Assembly (NCBI RefSeq): GCF_040581485.1
Contig: NC_090129.1
Location: forward strand, 8,976,501-9,040,500
Origin: Linepithema humile
Lineage: Eukaryota; Arthropoda; Insecta; Hymenoptera; Formicidae
Reading direction: 5' to 3'
Length of the DNA: 64,000 nt
The translations under genes and the position numbers were made by a program. How positions within the stretch are numbered: the first letter of the stretch is position 1; each line of letters opens with the position of its first letter. A model generated the notes under the pieces. It was not told the DNA's origin. It did not search any database and saw only the letters and a program-made list of their open reading frames with translations. Below are positions 36,301 to 48,696 of this stretch, piece by piece.

Positions 36301-39300
36301 TGGACGTATGCGTTGGACGTGTGCGCATTGGAATGATGACAGAAAACGCGGGGTTTAGGTGGTCTCCGTGGTGGTGCACTCGTAATTTCTTGCGCTGCTT
36401 TTGAAACGGGAACTCCTCCTCTCTCTCATCATTGCGCATCCAGCACGAAAAAGATGCGCTCGCATTGCCGACAATAAGAAGATCCCGGCGAATAACGACC
36501 GCTCGTTCGTCCGGTGCCTTTTATATGTATACAGACGTTACGTCGTTTCGGACCAAGTCGGCTGCGTCTCGCTTATTTATGTATTTATTCGATCATATTT
36601 GAATAATTGACCACCCTATAGGCCTACTGCTTGATAAGTGGCTAACTTGCCTTGTGTGATTAATGTCAGTGAGGAAGAAAGTGGAGAGAAAGAAGGAGCT
36701 GGTCGAAAGAGAGAAAATTATACTAAATCTTCCGTAATAACGGAGACGTGAGTTTTTGTAATAATAAAACTGCTGCTATACATTATTCACATATTTATAC
36801 TCGAATTCAAATTATTTGCGGGTATAATTACACAAATTAAAGTAATCCTGGATAGTTTTGCATTTCCAGAATGCATTTTGAACTTTAAATGCTGAATTGT
36901 ATACGTGTACATTATAAATCATGAATTTCATTTTAGTATAAGTCATAAATTTAATTAGCTTTTCATTGATTCAGACATTTCAGCAGTTGCGTTTGTGTTA
37001 GGAAGAAAATCGTAAAGCATCAAATAAATATACGCTCCGTGATAAATGAGATACACTTAGAATGCGGTATATATTATGGTATGTTCATGTATAAGCCGCT
37101 TATTTTATAGGTAGTACAGATCTCGGTTGAAAATCTTGGTGAAATAAATATGCCGCAGCAGTTTGCATACTCTCATCTCATTAAAATTCATAATGTTGTG
37201 AAATTAGACTTGCGCCACTCTTAAAAAGAGAGAAAGCAAACAAACCGCACATATATTATTTTCTTATTTTTATACAACTAATCCATAAAAAAAATAACGT
37301 GCCTATTAACTAAAAAAGTAGATAGCTTGTTAGAAAATAAGTTCCCTATATATCAGAAGTAAAAATAACGAAGAAGAAAAGATTTTTTAGCGCAAGGAAA
37401 ACTTATTATTTAACGACATACGATCTTTATCTAAATATATTTGTTATTATGCTGTCAGACATATCGCCATTATCTTTATTACTGCGGGATTATAATGGTA
37501 AGGTTTTTTTGTAATGAACTGGAACATGCATTCTCATCAATCGGGACAAGCAAATCACGTGAGTGCATCTACTGAGTGGATGTTAGAAGTCCCAGTAGAA
37601 CTGGGACAACTTTCTATGTTCGAGCCATGAAATTCTTGAAATTCTGTGTGTTTTAAATGCATATGCGATATGCGAACACATTTGAGTCGAGTGTTTAATG
37701 CATAATTTAACGAAAAATTTGCAAAAATATTATTTATATAATTTGACAAAAATTTGGAGAAAAATGTGATGAAGATTTTTCTGTATTTTTATTACTGCAA
37801 TACAGATATTTCGTTACCATGTATGATTTTTTGCGATTATTATTTTTACATTAGTTTCATAGTTTGGTTTTTGCAATATTAACAACGAACTCTATTTAAA
37901 TTTTTCATTTTTACGAATCATAGTGAAAATGATCTAAAAAAGAATCAAAATGTTACGTTGCATCTGTGTTCCACAGTACTTTTATGCTCTAGAGTCTTGC
38001 CTTCCCATTACCATCTGCACTTGTTTTATTTTGTTTCTTAACGATTCGTAATGTTTGAAAGAGAATTTTTATACTTTTCTTATTATTACTCAAGATTTTA
38101 TTACTAATATGCAGCTTCTTTCGCTACTAAAAAATAAATAAATTTCGTAGTATACATTTTTGCGTGCATGACACAACGTTTGAATACGGATCAAAAAGTG
38201 TAACCAACGTATATCCGCTTGTGTCGGCTTATAAAAATGCGTACCTTGGCGAGTGCATCAAGAGGGAATGCCGGAATACACCTTCTAACCCCTTTCCCTC
38301 ACCCCACGTGTGTACGTATCGACAACTCGCGGGAGTACATACTCTCTCAACATACTCAACGCGGATATCCAACAAGACCGCAAACAGCGGAGCGCTACGC
38401 TCCGGAAATAAAACGGCGCTGCATATACGATGCCCTCGTAACTCACAAAAAATGCATAGAACACAGCGCATAATGCGTTCGATCCGAAAATCCCTAAGGC
38501 AAATGCTCCAATTACTTTCAGGTATACTGGGATTTTCCGTGTTTTACATAATCGAAATCCCACTGAACGCTCGTATTTTTTGGCGAAAACAAAACGTCAT
38601 TTAATAAATTACTCCATGGTGGATGCATACAATTTTGTCATCTCCAAATTAATTCGAATCTTTTATATGAAAATATAAAAAATATATAGCCTTTTCTCTA
38701 ATTCTCTAAATACAGAAAACTTGCTCTTTTTTAATCAAAATACTCTGAAGAGAAAAAAATTAATTTATGAGTCGTAGACATTGCGATCCTTATGCGTGGA
38801 ATCTTGCTATTGCATAATTAAAATGCAGTATTAAAAACCAAATAATAATGAAACAAAATATAATATCTTCGAAATGTATGATGTTTGATTGTGTACAGTA
38901 TTTTTAAAATTTTGTCCATGATTTTTTCTAAAAGAAATCAGTATGCGAAATTACGTTTTAATTTTTAATTATTTTAGTTATTGAAATCTGACAATTTTCT
39001 TGAGTCATGAGCTAAATAAATTATTAATAATAACTTTTAATAATTACAATTGTTGTTGCATTTGTTATTAAGCAATTATTTTGTGCAGAATTGATTGAAT
39101 TCTTTAAGGAAAAGAAAAAGTAAAATAAGTACCCATAGCTTATAAAATATGCAATAAAATTTTTGCCAATTTATAATAACATTTTGCATTCTATTTACAA
39201 ACTAATTTTGGATTCACAGAATTTCTTCGTACAATTAAAAATAATAATTATACTATTATTACTACAGTTGATATTAATATTTATGTTTCCGTATATTATC

Positions 39301-39742
39301 ATTAAAGTATAATTTTTACTTTATATTAAAATGTTTACGTTACAGTTTATATTACATATTAATTATAATATCAAGCAAGATTTATACTGCTACAGGTTCC
39401 GGTGCAATATATACGCTCATTCGTCAATTTATGGATTACATATTCATGAAAATGTTAATATACGTTTATAACAAAATGTAAAAGCTTTTGAAAATTCCAT
39501 TATTTTTATCCCCTACATTTTACACTACAGACATCTGCATTAAAAGTTATACTTTGTTGGGCTCTTATTATCTACCGTAAAAAAAATACCTACCTACCGG
39601 TTAGAGTACGAAGTCAATTGCCATCACGAAGCCAAACCACAATGCGATTGAAGGTCAGGAGTTTGCAAGTGGCCGAGCGAGTTTATATCATTTAACCGCG
39701 AAAGAAAACTGTCGCGTAAAAGATGTTAAAAATATTTCTCTC
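36301..39742. other. AT-rich non-coding DNA
   Basis: CpG-richer patches lie at 36300-36560 and 38160-38580. In the latter, frames of 146 (+), 84 (+), 80 (-) and 92 (-) codons all overlap, which argues against any one being real. No exon signature, RNA gene or mobile element recognised. Confidence 0.4.
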
Positions 39743-39807
39743 GCAATATCGAACGAGTTACGCGACATTACCCGGCAAATATCGAATAACTTACGCGACA
39801 TTACACG
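39743..39807. repeat. Two tandem copies of a 32-33 bp unit
   Basis: Copy 1 (39743-39774) and copy 2 (39775-39807) share ATATCGAA and TTACGCGACATTAC at the same relative positions. A partial third copy may follow (GACATACTGCGCGATAC). CGCGACATTAC is the most conserved word. It sits at the upstream edge of a CpG-rich block. Confidence 0.6.
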
Positions 39808-40722
39808 TGACATACTGCGCGATACGGAGATACATCGGTGACACGATGTCAAGAGATGCGCGGCTCACGGTGTCGTCCTGCGACGCTCGGAAAAAAACGT
39901 AAGTCGTTAAGCGATCCTTCCGACTACTCCGCGCTAAATGTATTTATTATCGTTGTAAATTTCGCAACAGACTCTTTGCAATTCGAGACATCACTCGCAC
40001 GCACGTCGTTGTCGGCGCGTTAAAAGAATGCGCCCTTTCGGAAGCTGTTCACGCTCGTGCGCTGGGCACACTCCGCGAATGCTTCGATGGTCCTCGGCAA
40101 TCTTCGACCGCGTTCGGGCGAGCGACCGGCGCGCGCCCCGTGCCCCACTCAACGCGTATCGCTCAGTGTTCGTCGTGCAGTCGTCGCGTCTTTATCCCTT
40201 TCACGGTTGGCCGAGCGAAAAGTCACCCTGGACTACCGGTCGTGTGTTACTGATCGCTCCGGAATTATCTGTGCAACACAATAGACGATACGTGGGAACC
40301 GAAGCGTCGATTCTGTCAAATTTGGACCTGAAACATTTTCACATCGATATCGTGGAATTATCCCGCAGATTCTTCCGGGTTCGGCGAGAGATAAATCATA
40401 TTGATAAAACATATCGGCGCGAAAACGATGTCAGCCCGGATAACTTAGAGCCGTTCCAAATAGAGCGCTCCAAATTCGCAACAAGTTGCAGCAGTGTACT
40501 TTTTCACAATTTTTCGTTCGTTATTTCTCTTTCGCGAGTGTGTGCGTGCGTGTGTGTCCGTGTTCTAGAGGATTAATACGATGAGTCTTGTGAGAAACTG
40601 CGAAATGTCATAGTCGGTGATGGCAATTGCACCTTCGTGCGTAGAACGGACTGTACTTGCGGCCGATCGCATTCGAAGGGAATGCCGTGTACTGTGATTG
40701 TAATTTCCAAGGATCTTTTGAC
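39808..40722 (+). promoter_or_regulatory. Candidate CpG-rich promoter and 5' exon
   Basis: A CpG-rich block with an initiator-like CTCAGTG (A at 40165), no TATA box, and a possible donor GTGAGATC after TTTTGACG at 40723. Its longest frame, 182 codons at 40028-40576, ends in a Val/Cys run encoded by a GT repeat and has no recognisable domain, so I treat it as 5'-leader or chance sequence. It could be an alternative upstream promoter for the gene whose signal-peptide exon lies at 48588; the orientation fits but nothing proves it. Confidence 0.25.
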
Positions 40723-43700
40723 GGTGAGATCATGTATTTTTCTGTCTCATTCTCGGTCAAATTTTATGCGTCCGTGTGGAGAAGATAGGCGAGATTTCCG
40801 AGAGATTAACAATTTTCATAAACATTGCATAATCAGTGATATTTGGTTAAGTGATCAATATGGCATAGTTAATACTCATCACATAAATAAGAGCGAGTTT
40901 ATTTGGGAAATATTGATCATTAGCTATTGAAATATTTAACCGAATTCATAATACATATACATAATATTAAGCAGGTATATCTAATTCTCTCAAATGATAA
41001 TATTGGAGAATATGTACTTTGAAACGATATGAGGTTTTGCATTTTCTCAAGTCATATGAAATTGATTGAAAGGTGGAAATTATCATTTTTAAGCAGCTGA
41101 CTTTTTGATATAATTTTTACTTACTATTTTATGGATAAAGTTTGACTTAGAATTAAATATTTCAAAAATACTTATTCCAAAATAGAAATTGAAATACGTA
41201 GCGTTTACAATAATATTCTTATTATGAAACTAGCAACGATTATTACGCCTTACTGACAAATATATAAACAAATGTCGTAGTTTTATGCATATAAAATATT
41301 TTTCAATAAAATTTACAAGTGTGTTTTGCTTGTCATTTTTCAAGGATAAGCAATATTTTATTATTTTAGCTGAGATTTTAAAAATATTTCTGAAACACTT
41401 AACAATTACTTAATTATTCAGTGAAATTTTTCAAAATATAAATATTCTTAACGCAAACATTTTGCAAGAACACTACAAATATGTTTTATTACTGTATACT
41501 TAAACATGGTTTATTAAATTATATTTTATTCTGACAAGTTTATTTGAAGAGTATTCTTCAGCGTTTACACATCAAGCAAAGTTTCTTGTATACGCAAATA
41601 GTACATATTTCTTTTATTATTTCATCATTAAAACTTTCTATTTTGAACTCGACGTATATGATTGCAAGATTATTTTAACTTTGGAAAAAATAGAAATGAC
41701 GTACATTCATAATTTTTAATTGCGGAACACCAAATTAACAATCGTGCAGCATCTTTCTCGCAAGGTATCACGCTTGGCTTTGTTACGTTCATTAATACTA
41801 CTCCTCGCACTTTGCAACCTTTCCCCTTAATTTCGCGACAGCTTCGCAACGAGCCAATTTAAAAATTTTTAATTGTAACGCCAGCAGCGAGCTTCATTGA
41901 TCATGGCGGCAGTAGTTCATGCGTGATCGGAATAGCGAACAATACAACTTCGAAAAACATGTTTCGGTATTAACGAATGGATATATCATGCAATCGCATA
42001 TATTTGATGAGTGTTTATCCGCGATTAATCGACGATACGCAATCGGTGTAGACACACGAATAAAATAACATTATCTGATACAGTTGGATTCATTCGAGGT
42101 GACATTGTTACATTGAAATAATGAGATATTATTTGCTATCTTAAAGCTACCAATATTGTACTGAATACGTGAATACGAAATATTGGAAATATTGTGTTAC
42201 GACATACAGAAATATCAAGTCACATTTTCTACTTTTTTGTAGCAGTATAGTTTTACTACTAAAATATTTATGAACAGAGAGATGAAATTGTATTACAATA
42301 TTCATATCATACAAGGTGAAACAGTAATACCGTAATACTGTATTTCGAGATCATTCGTACAATAAAGGCACAAATTAATTATAATCACATCACGTTATTT
42401 TTTGACGCTTACTGCTTCTCTCATCTACGTGTATCATAAATCATACGCGATTCAAAGAATATAAATATAAACATGCATCGTCCATCACGGCGTCGCATAC
42501 AAGCATCTGCTGGAGCGACTTTCGCAGTGGCGTAAATCGCAGTCTACTCCGCTGTAAAAATTTTAATCTTTGCGAAATTTCCATGTTAAATCGGCGTGGT
42601 CACACAGACCTTTCTTCGAAAACGACCTTTTTCGGGAGTGAATGGCGGGACTTTATATGCGACATAACGATCAATCGGACGTGATAATACCGAGAACAGT
42701 TACACACGGGACTTAAATTGGGTTCTTGTCATTCGTTGACTAGCAATTTTCTCGAAAAAGACGTGCGCTGCCAGTCACGAAAACAATTTGTGCCTTTGTG
42801 ATCGGGAAGATGAAAGAATTCTCTATAAAAAGCCGGCACGTCACGTTAGGAATTATACCTGTTGGGAATACGAGGGTCTATAGAATGAAATCGCTGATTC
42901 TACCTTCTTTTGTCGCATCATTTTCAAATCTAATTTATTCTCCGATATATCAATCGAGAGACACCTTGATATTTAGTCCAATTTGTCCAAGTTTCGTTCA
43001 ACTCAAATTAAAGGTGCGTCTTTTCAAACACTTTTTTTCTCTAGAAATTTATACATTACTTTATACATATTTTTACATATATAAATGCTTTTCGTGCAAA
43101 ATTAGCAATGTTTTTTATTGGTTATTTTATAAAAAGGATTAAAATGACAAAATAGTCTTTTTACGCTGATGATCGGTCTTTGATTAAAAATGGAAAGGAT
43201 TAAATTTGTTTAAGTTAAGTATAAATTTGTTCATTATATTGAATGATATATGAATGAAATGCAGCAAATGCGCTTTTGTTATTATTTATTGAAGCCGGGT
43301 TTGGAGACATATAAATGAAGATGGAAGCATTTACTCGTATTTAAGGTTTATCTCTATTAGTATGACGTTTCACAGAAAATGTGAAAGGATATAAACTGCA
43401 AAAAGTATGAATGGCATAGTGATGAAAAGTATATTGTAATTCTTTTTGTATATTTAAGTTAATACCTATTCTGACAGCAATGACATTTACAAGCGTATAC
43501 CTCAACGTACAAAATCCCGCCGCTTCAGAGTAAAAGCCAAAGATTATTCATATGAAATGTAGAATATGCTTTTACTTCATGCTTTTACTTTAAAACGAAT
43601 ACGCTTTTACTTCTACCCTATGCTAAAAAATATTTGCGTCACTTATATTTATAGTTCGGGCTCGCTGATTTGCATTTGTAAATTTTGCGTTTTGTGTATC

Positions 43701-44550
43701 ACAAACTTCTTGAAAGATAAATCATAATCTCTTCGTCGTTCAGTATTTGATTATCGAATTTACATTAAGTTGAGCGAAATCTCGTATCAAATAAAATATA
43801 ATGAATAGGAGAGGTATTGATCTCTGGTTTGAAGTGGGACGGGGTATTCGCAATGACGGCGTCATGTACGAAGTACATATGACATACGCAGTAGAACGGA
43901 ATTCTCGGTCATTGGTCATTCGGTCATTAAGCTCGTCCATTGTCAGGCCGAGGTACGTTTATGAAAGCGCAGAGATCATGGCAAGAGAAGATGGTTAGAG
44001 CTCGATTCTCGATCCCTTCGGGGCATGACCACCAAATAGTTCTATCGGATAGATGCGTCGATGCATTTACATGGAAATCTGATGGCTGGGTAGACGATTA
44101 CATTCCTGGCATTATGCTGTTTCATCAGTGGATTCTAACCGCGATCTGTCCTAAGAATCCCCGGCATTTTGCATCGTCGCTCATCTAATCCGCGCCGTGA
44201 TTTCAACGTGCAGCTTACAACATTAGTTATGAACGTCTCCTCGCCGCGAAAATTCCGCACGTGCATTATTCGCGATTTTTTCGGTATTAAAGCACGTCAC
44301 CACGTTAGAGGCGACTAAAGGCGCTAAAGGCAAATGAGAGGCAAATTGCTATGTGTATTTTCGCGTACAAGAAGATGGAATATTAGTAAAAATATTGTGG
44401 ATATAACTTAAATGAGATATATTACGTACTGAAATAAGTGTAAACTACAAGATGAAACATTTCATAACATAATAATGAAATGTTGCAAATTATGGTAGAT
44501 ATATGTTAGCATTTTCTACATTTTTGGTTGATTATTTTAGAATACTGAAC
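40723..44550. other. AT-rich non-coding DNA
   Basis: A CpG-bearing patch lies at 42480-42800, and another at 43800-44330 where short + strand frames overlap without recognisable products. Nothing else identified. Confidence 0.4.
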
Positions 44551-44772
44551 TACACACAGAGAAACTTTTATCAACGTAAAATTTTGCACGTTGAAAATTT
44601 ATCAAAAATTATTATGTACGGCAGTTGCCACGGGCGCATGTAGGAATTATAAAAATTTTTACTATGTATTTAACATAATGGCCATAGTATTTAAATTTCT
44701 CTATAATTTTTCTTATGGTTCATGGTTACTGCCGTATTATAGTGATTTTTGATATAAAATTTTCTCCGTGTA
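44551..44772. mobile_element. MITE, about 218 bp, TA-flanked hairpin
   Basis: The left terminus CACACAGAGAAAC at 44553 and the reverse-complemented right terminus CACGGAGAAAATTTTAT at 44770 form terminal inverted repeats. Each end is bordered by TA (44551-44552 and 44771-44772), as expected for a Tc1/mariner-type target duplication. Self-complementarity runs through most of the element; the inner words ACGGCAGT and ACTGCCGT pair. No coding capacity, so it would have depended on a transposase elsewhere. Confidence 0.7.
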
Positions 44773-46849
44773 GTTTATAGAGAAATATCTTGAGTTTTTT
44801 ATAGTGAGGAATTGTTATAATATTTTTGTTGCACTATATTTAAATTGATGACTCGCCGCAGGGTTACACGATCTCTGTTCTTAACAATCTACAGTTAACC
44901 TTAACCTATTTTCTTAAAAATTAACTTATACATGCTATCTTATAATCTATTTTTTTATTTTTATACTTATTTTATATTTTTACTATCCTATTCTAAATTT
45001 CTATTCTGCACGCTATCTTCGCACACACATACGCACATACATATTTTCTATTCCAATCTCTCTGTTGCCTCGCTTCTAACGCATCCCGATAACTCGACTT
45101 TTGTTTCCGTTTGTATTTTTTGCTTTATCACTTTTTTCACAATCTCTCTTCTCTCTTTCTTTCGCTCTCGCTCGTTTTCTTTCTCCTCCTTCCTTTTCTG
45201 ATAGCGTTTTTGTTATTATTAGTATTTTTAGCACTGTTTTTAAAGTGCCTGGACGTAAATTAACTTTATGTCTCGCACATAGAAAGTAAAGAAAATATTT
45301 TTTTATCAGTTTTGAGAAATACATATTTTTTGGTCTTGGCAAATTATTGTATGTTAGCTTGCATTTTTTTTTTTAATACGATGGTTATATTTATAATATA
45401 TTTGAATTGTATACATTTATACATGTACATATTTCACTATCTTTTAACATATTTACTATAGCACAAATTTATTAATTTTTAATATTTTTATCCAATATTT
45501 ATATTTACAATATATTTACATATTTAATGTTTATATTCAATACATTTTTCGCATCTTTTTCTCTAAAATCCATAACATTTTTATAATGTCTCTTATCTCT
45601 GTCTTTATTTTCATTGCATTAGATTATAGAGTTACATTACATTATCAAATTTTCTGTAGAATATAGATTGAATTACATACATATACGATATTGAAGCAGG
45701 ATATAGGATATTATAGAAAATTATAGAAAAACAAAATAGGATTTTATCATACCACCTTCTCCCCCGCTGTTGGGAATTGCTGACATTCGGATATTATGGA
45801 ATTAGTGCACAAATTTTTGGTTAGCGGTTTAACTCCCGAATGAGACTGTTCGAGCATTTCTTTTACGCGGACTATCGTACGATGTGGAATAATGAATCGT
45901 AATTTACTGAGTCCCTCGCGATATCTACGCGCGGGACGTGATTGAACCGTTAATTAGTCTCGAATTAAACAGCCCGATGCGACGCGCTTGCGATTTCACA
46001 ATTTTACAATGCAATTTCTCGGACGATGCATACCCTTCGATATGCGCTTCGCTCGTTCGTTTATTCGTCGTGAAAATTGATGCCATTTTTTGCTTCGTTA
46101 GATACTCTGGCGAACGGCGAAGGGAAGGCGACGGGAGAAATTAATTATTTATTTCTCCAAGTCTCGCCCGCGGAAAGTAATTAAAGGCGCAATTATCTGT
46201 TAGCGTCGAGCGACATCGAATTAAGCCGCTCGATTTGAAATATTTGGAATGTTTTTCTGCTAATTGTATCGAGTAGCTTTAAGTAGTTGTTTGTGATCAC
46301 AGTGGCATGTTATTTCTGTAGGAGCGTTTTATTATATATTGATAAAATTATATTTACTTATTATAGAATTAAATATAAATTTGAAAAATCGCAATAATTT
46401 CGAAATTTCAGTAAATTACAGTGCAAAATGTGTTTTTCGATAATTTACTTTAATTGATAGAAAATTCACTGTGTTCTTTAATTGTTTATACCGTTGACTT
46501 TTATAAAAAAAATGCACATTCTAATGCATTGAGATGCTTTTTTATAGCACCGAAACCGGATGAACACGAGAGAAAAGTTTTCGTTCAAATTAAATCTTTT
46601 CGAGAGTAAAATCTTCATTCAAATTAAATCGTTACGAGACTTTTGTTGTTTCTCGAGAACCGCATTACTTCCTCATTTAAGAAGAAACACAGAAACGGTG
46701 AAAGACATATACGTATTATACTGCAGCGCTTTGATGCTTTTTTTAAAGCGCGACGTGTCGACCGAGAAGCGTTCTCCGAAGTTAATAGAATCGTAGAACG
46801 CGATATATCAGGATATAAATGTGCGAGCCGTGTGATATAACGAGGGGGG
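44773..46849. other. AT-rich DNA with CT-rich tract
   Basis: A CT-rich stretch at about 45140-45200 and T-rich sequence around it produce Ser/Phe/Leu-rich or Lys/Glu-rich artefact frames on opposite strands. A CpG patch lies at 45840-46230. No gene supported. Confidence 0.4.
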
Positions 46850-48587
46850 TGTGTAACAGCAGCGGCGGCGTCGGCAGCGGCGATGGCAAGTATCCGGAAA
46901 TAAACTTGTTGCGCGACCGATCGGTAAATAAAATAATAACTGGGGCACGTAACTCGATTAAACGACAATCGCGATATTAAACGCCGGTGCTCTGTGTCAT
47001 TTTGCCGTGTCAGAGGCGACGAGCCGCCATGCGCGCGCGCGTCAAAAACTCCGACAAGAAACACACTGTGTTGTCACCGCGGCAGATACATGCGCGCGTT
47101 GGGACAATATTTTTTTTCCCTCCTACCGATTTTTTTCGGTCGAATTATCCGCGGCGGAAGCAATTGCATCGCCGGATGAAATATTTCCGCGCCTTGCTGT
47201 CTCTCCTGCCCTCCGGCTCCTGCGGTCGAACGGTGCTAAAAAAACATTTCGCGAGGGACGAAAAGAGAACAGCGTCTGCTTTCTCTGCGGATGTGCAGGC
47301 ATTTTTGTGAAAAAAAAAGAGAGGGGGTGAAAACAGCAGCGTGATTACGCCGTCGTCAGCTATCGGGAGAGTTTGAGCGGCAGTGGCGACGGTCAGTGGA
47401 GCTGCATTGCATGTCGTCGCTGCAAGTGAGAAAGGAAAATCAGCAGAATAGAATTCGAGAGGGAGAGCGTTCGCGCGAAATGGGCAGCGCGAGCTCGCGC
47501 TCTACGTTTGCAAGGGTCGCAATTTTCCGAAATCACGATATCGCGTGCGTTACGTTGTTCGCGAGCAAATTCCGGACCGGAGAAATAAACGATGTTTCAC
47601 AGCTGATAAACTCGAGCGTCCAGTCTAGTGTTAACTGCTTGTTAATTCAATAATTGTTTCTGAAACAGGAATTATATGACCTGTTTGTGTTTTGTTAAGT
47701 GAGGAAAAGCCGGATTTATCTTGCACGAAGTTGCTCATTTACTCCGACGCGCGAAAAAGATCTTAAGTTAAAATTATTTTTTTTTAAATTAGAAAATTTT
47801 GTTTGATCCAGGATCAAAGTAATCCGCCCTGGGTGAATCTAACCCCTGATTGCAGCAAGCTTAAAGTTCGATCGCACTGACGGTCTGGTTTATCTAAATC
47901 CTCGGTTAGCGAGCGAGATTCAGTGTCTTCCTTTGATTCACAGCTCTCTGTTTAATGTAGATAGAGAAATAACTCGATTAGTTTATTGACACTCTTAAAC
48001 GCATTTCAAATATCAAGGTGTACCTTTTATCTGTCAATTCCACGTGATAAACATCGCATAATAATTTTTATTTACCATTTTTATTTACCCCAAAACTGTC
48101 GAAACCCAATATCTTTCCACGCAATTTACTTTCGATCGTATCACTTCCACTTGAAATGGAAGTTTGATTTGTTAAGGATACCCCCATTCCGATTCCACAT
48201 TCTTTCCGCAAAAAGGGTGCGCGGAATACGATTCCCGGAAATGAGAAATAAAGAAAAAAGAAAATTGGCGTCTAGGAAAGCGCGGCCCTCGTGATTTATC
48301 ATGATGATTCAATGTGTCGACGGTTGTGTTCGAAGGTTTGACGAGGAAAAACCCGTGGGCGAATGAGGGAGGAGTTCGCGGAGGGCAAGTTCGAAGATGA
48401 GAGTTTGAGTCGAGCGGGAAGTGCTTTCAAGAGTGCCTGGGCCTTGGTTCGCGCGTTCCGTTAACGACGAGAGAGCAGAAGACGAGTGCTGTAAAAAGGA
48501 GGCGGCGAGCGGGGCGAGTGTGTCGCTGACACGAGTTGACGCGCGTGACGTGACGTGACGTGACGTGACATCGTCGAGGCGTCGAGG
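46850..48587 (+). promoter_or_regulatory. CpG-rich promoter and 5' UTR of the signal-peptide gene
   Basis: The CpG-rich stretch leads into the coding start at 48588. Initiator-like TCAGT occurs at 47393, with CGTCAGC at 47352; no TATA box is evident. Short GGC/GCG repeats are near 46858-46890. A four-codon upstream frame (ATG 48397, stop 48406) lies in the presumed leader. If transcription starts near 47395 unspliced, the leader is about 1.2 kb, long but within range for regulated insect genes. Frames of about 107 codons at 46987-47330 are open in two phases at once and unrecognised. Confidence 0.45.
48546..48570 (+). repeat. Five tandem TGACG/TGACA pentamers in the 5' leader
   Basis: Four TGACG units and a terminal TGACA directly precede the coding exon. 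TGACG is the CREB/ATF half-site. Because the unit is 5 bp, it places TGA stops at 48546 and 48561 in the reading frame of the ATG at 48588, which rules out an upstream in-frame extension within this exon. Confidence 0.85.
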
Positions 48588-48696
48588 ATGCCTCGAGATG
48601 AGATGGCCGCTCCCCTCGGATCCCTCGCGTCGCTCCTCGTGCTTCTACTCTGCGCTTCCAGCAATTGCCATGCCAGGATAACCAATCAGGAAATCG
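48588..48696 (+). CDS. First coding exon of a secreted or membrane protein (signal peptide); partial
   Basis: The exon encodes 36 residues plus the first base of codon 37, then a consensus donor (G followed by GTGAGTGC). The N-terminus is a textbook signal peptide: a charged start (Met-Pro-Arg-Asp-Glu), a hydrophobic core SLASLLVLLLCAS at residues 12-24, and a likely cleavage after Cys-His-Ala (residue 29), leaving a mature start of RITNQEI. In-frame TGA codons at 48546 and 48561 bound the start. The ATG has A at -3; a second in-frame ATG at 48603 has G at -3 and G at +4 and could also serve. The protein enters the secretory pathway; its identity cannot be told from this exon. The next exon, in phase 1, was not found in the remaining 15 kb, so intron 1 is probably very long. 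CpG-rich codon use matches the preceding promoter block. Confidence 0.65.

Noticed and set aside
38164..38604. 146-codon open frame (+) in a CpG-bearing patch
   Set aside because: Four frames on both strands are open over the same stretch and none shows a domain.
40028..40576. Longest open frame in the window (182 codons, +)
   Set aside because: No recognisable domain, Cys/Val tail from a GT repeat, and it lies in a CpG-rich, stop-poor block that resembles a promoter and leader.
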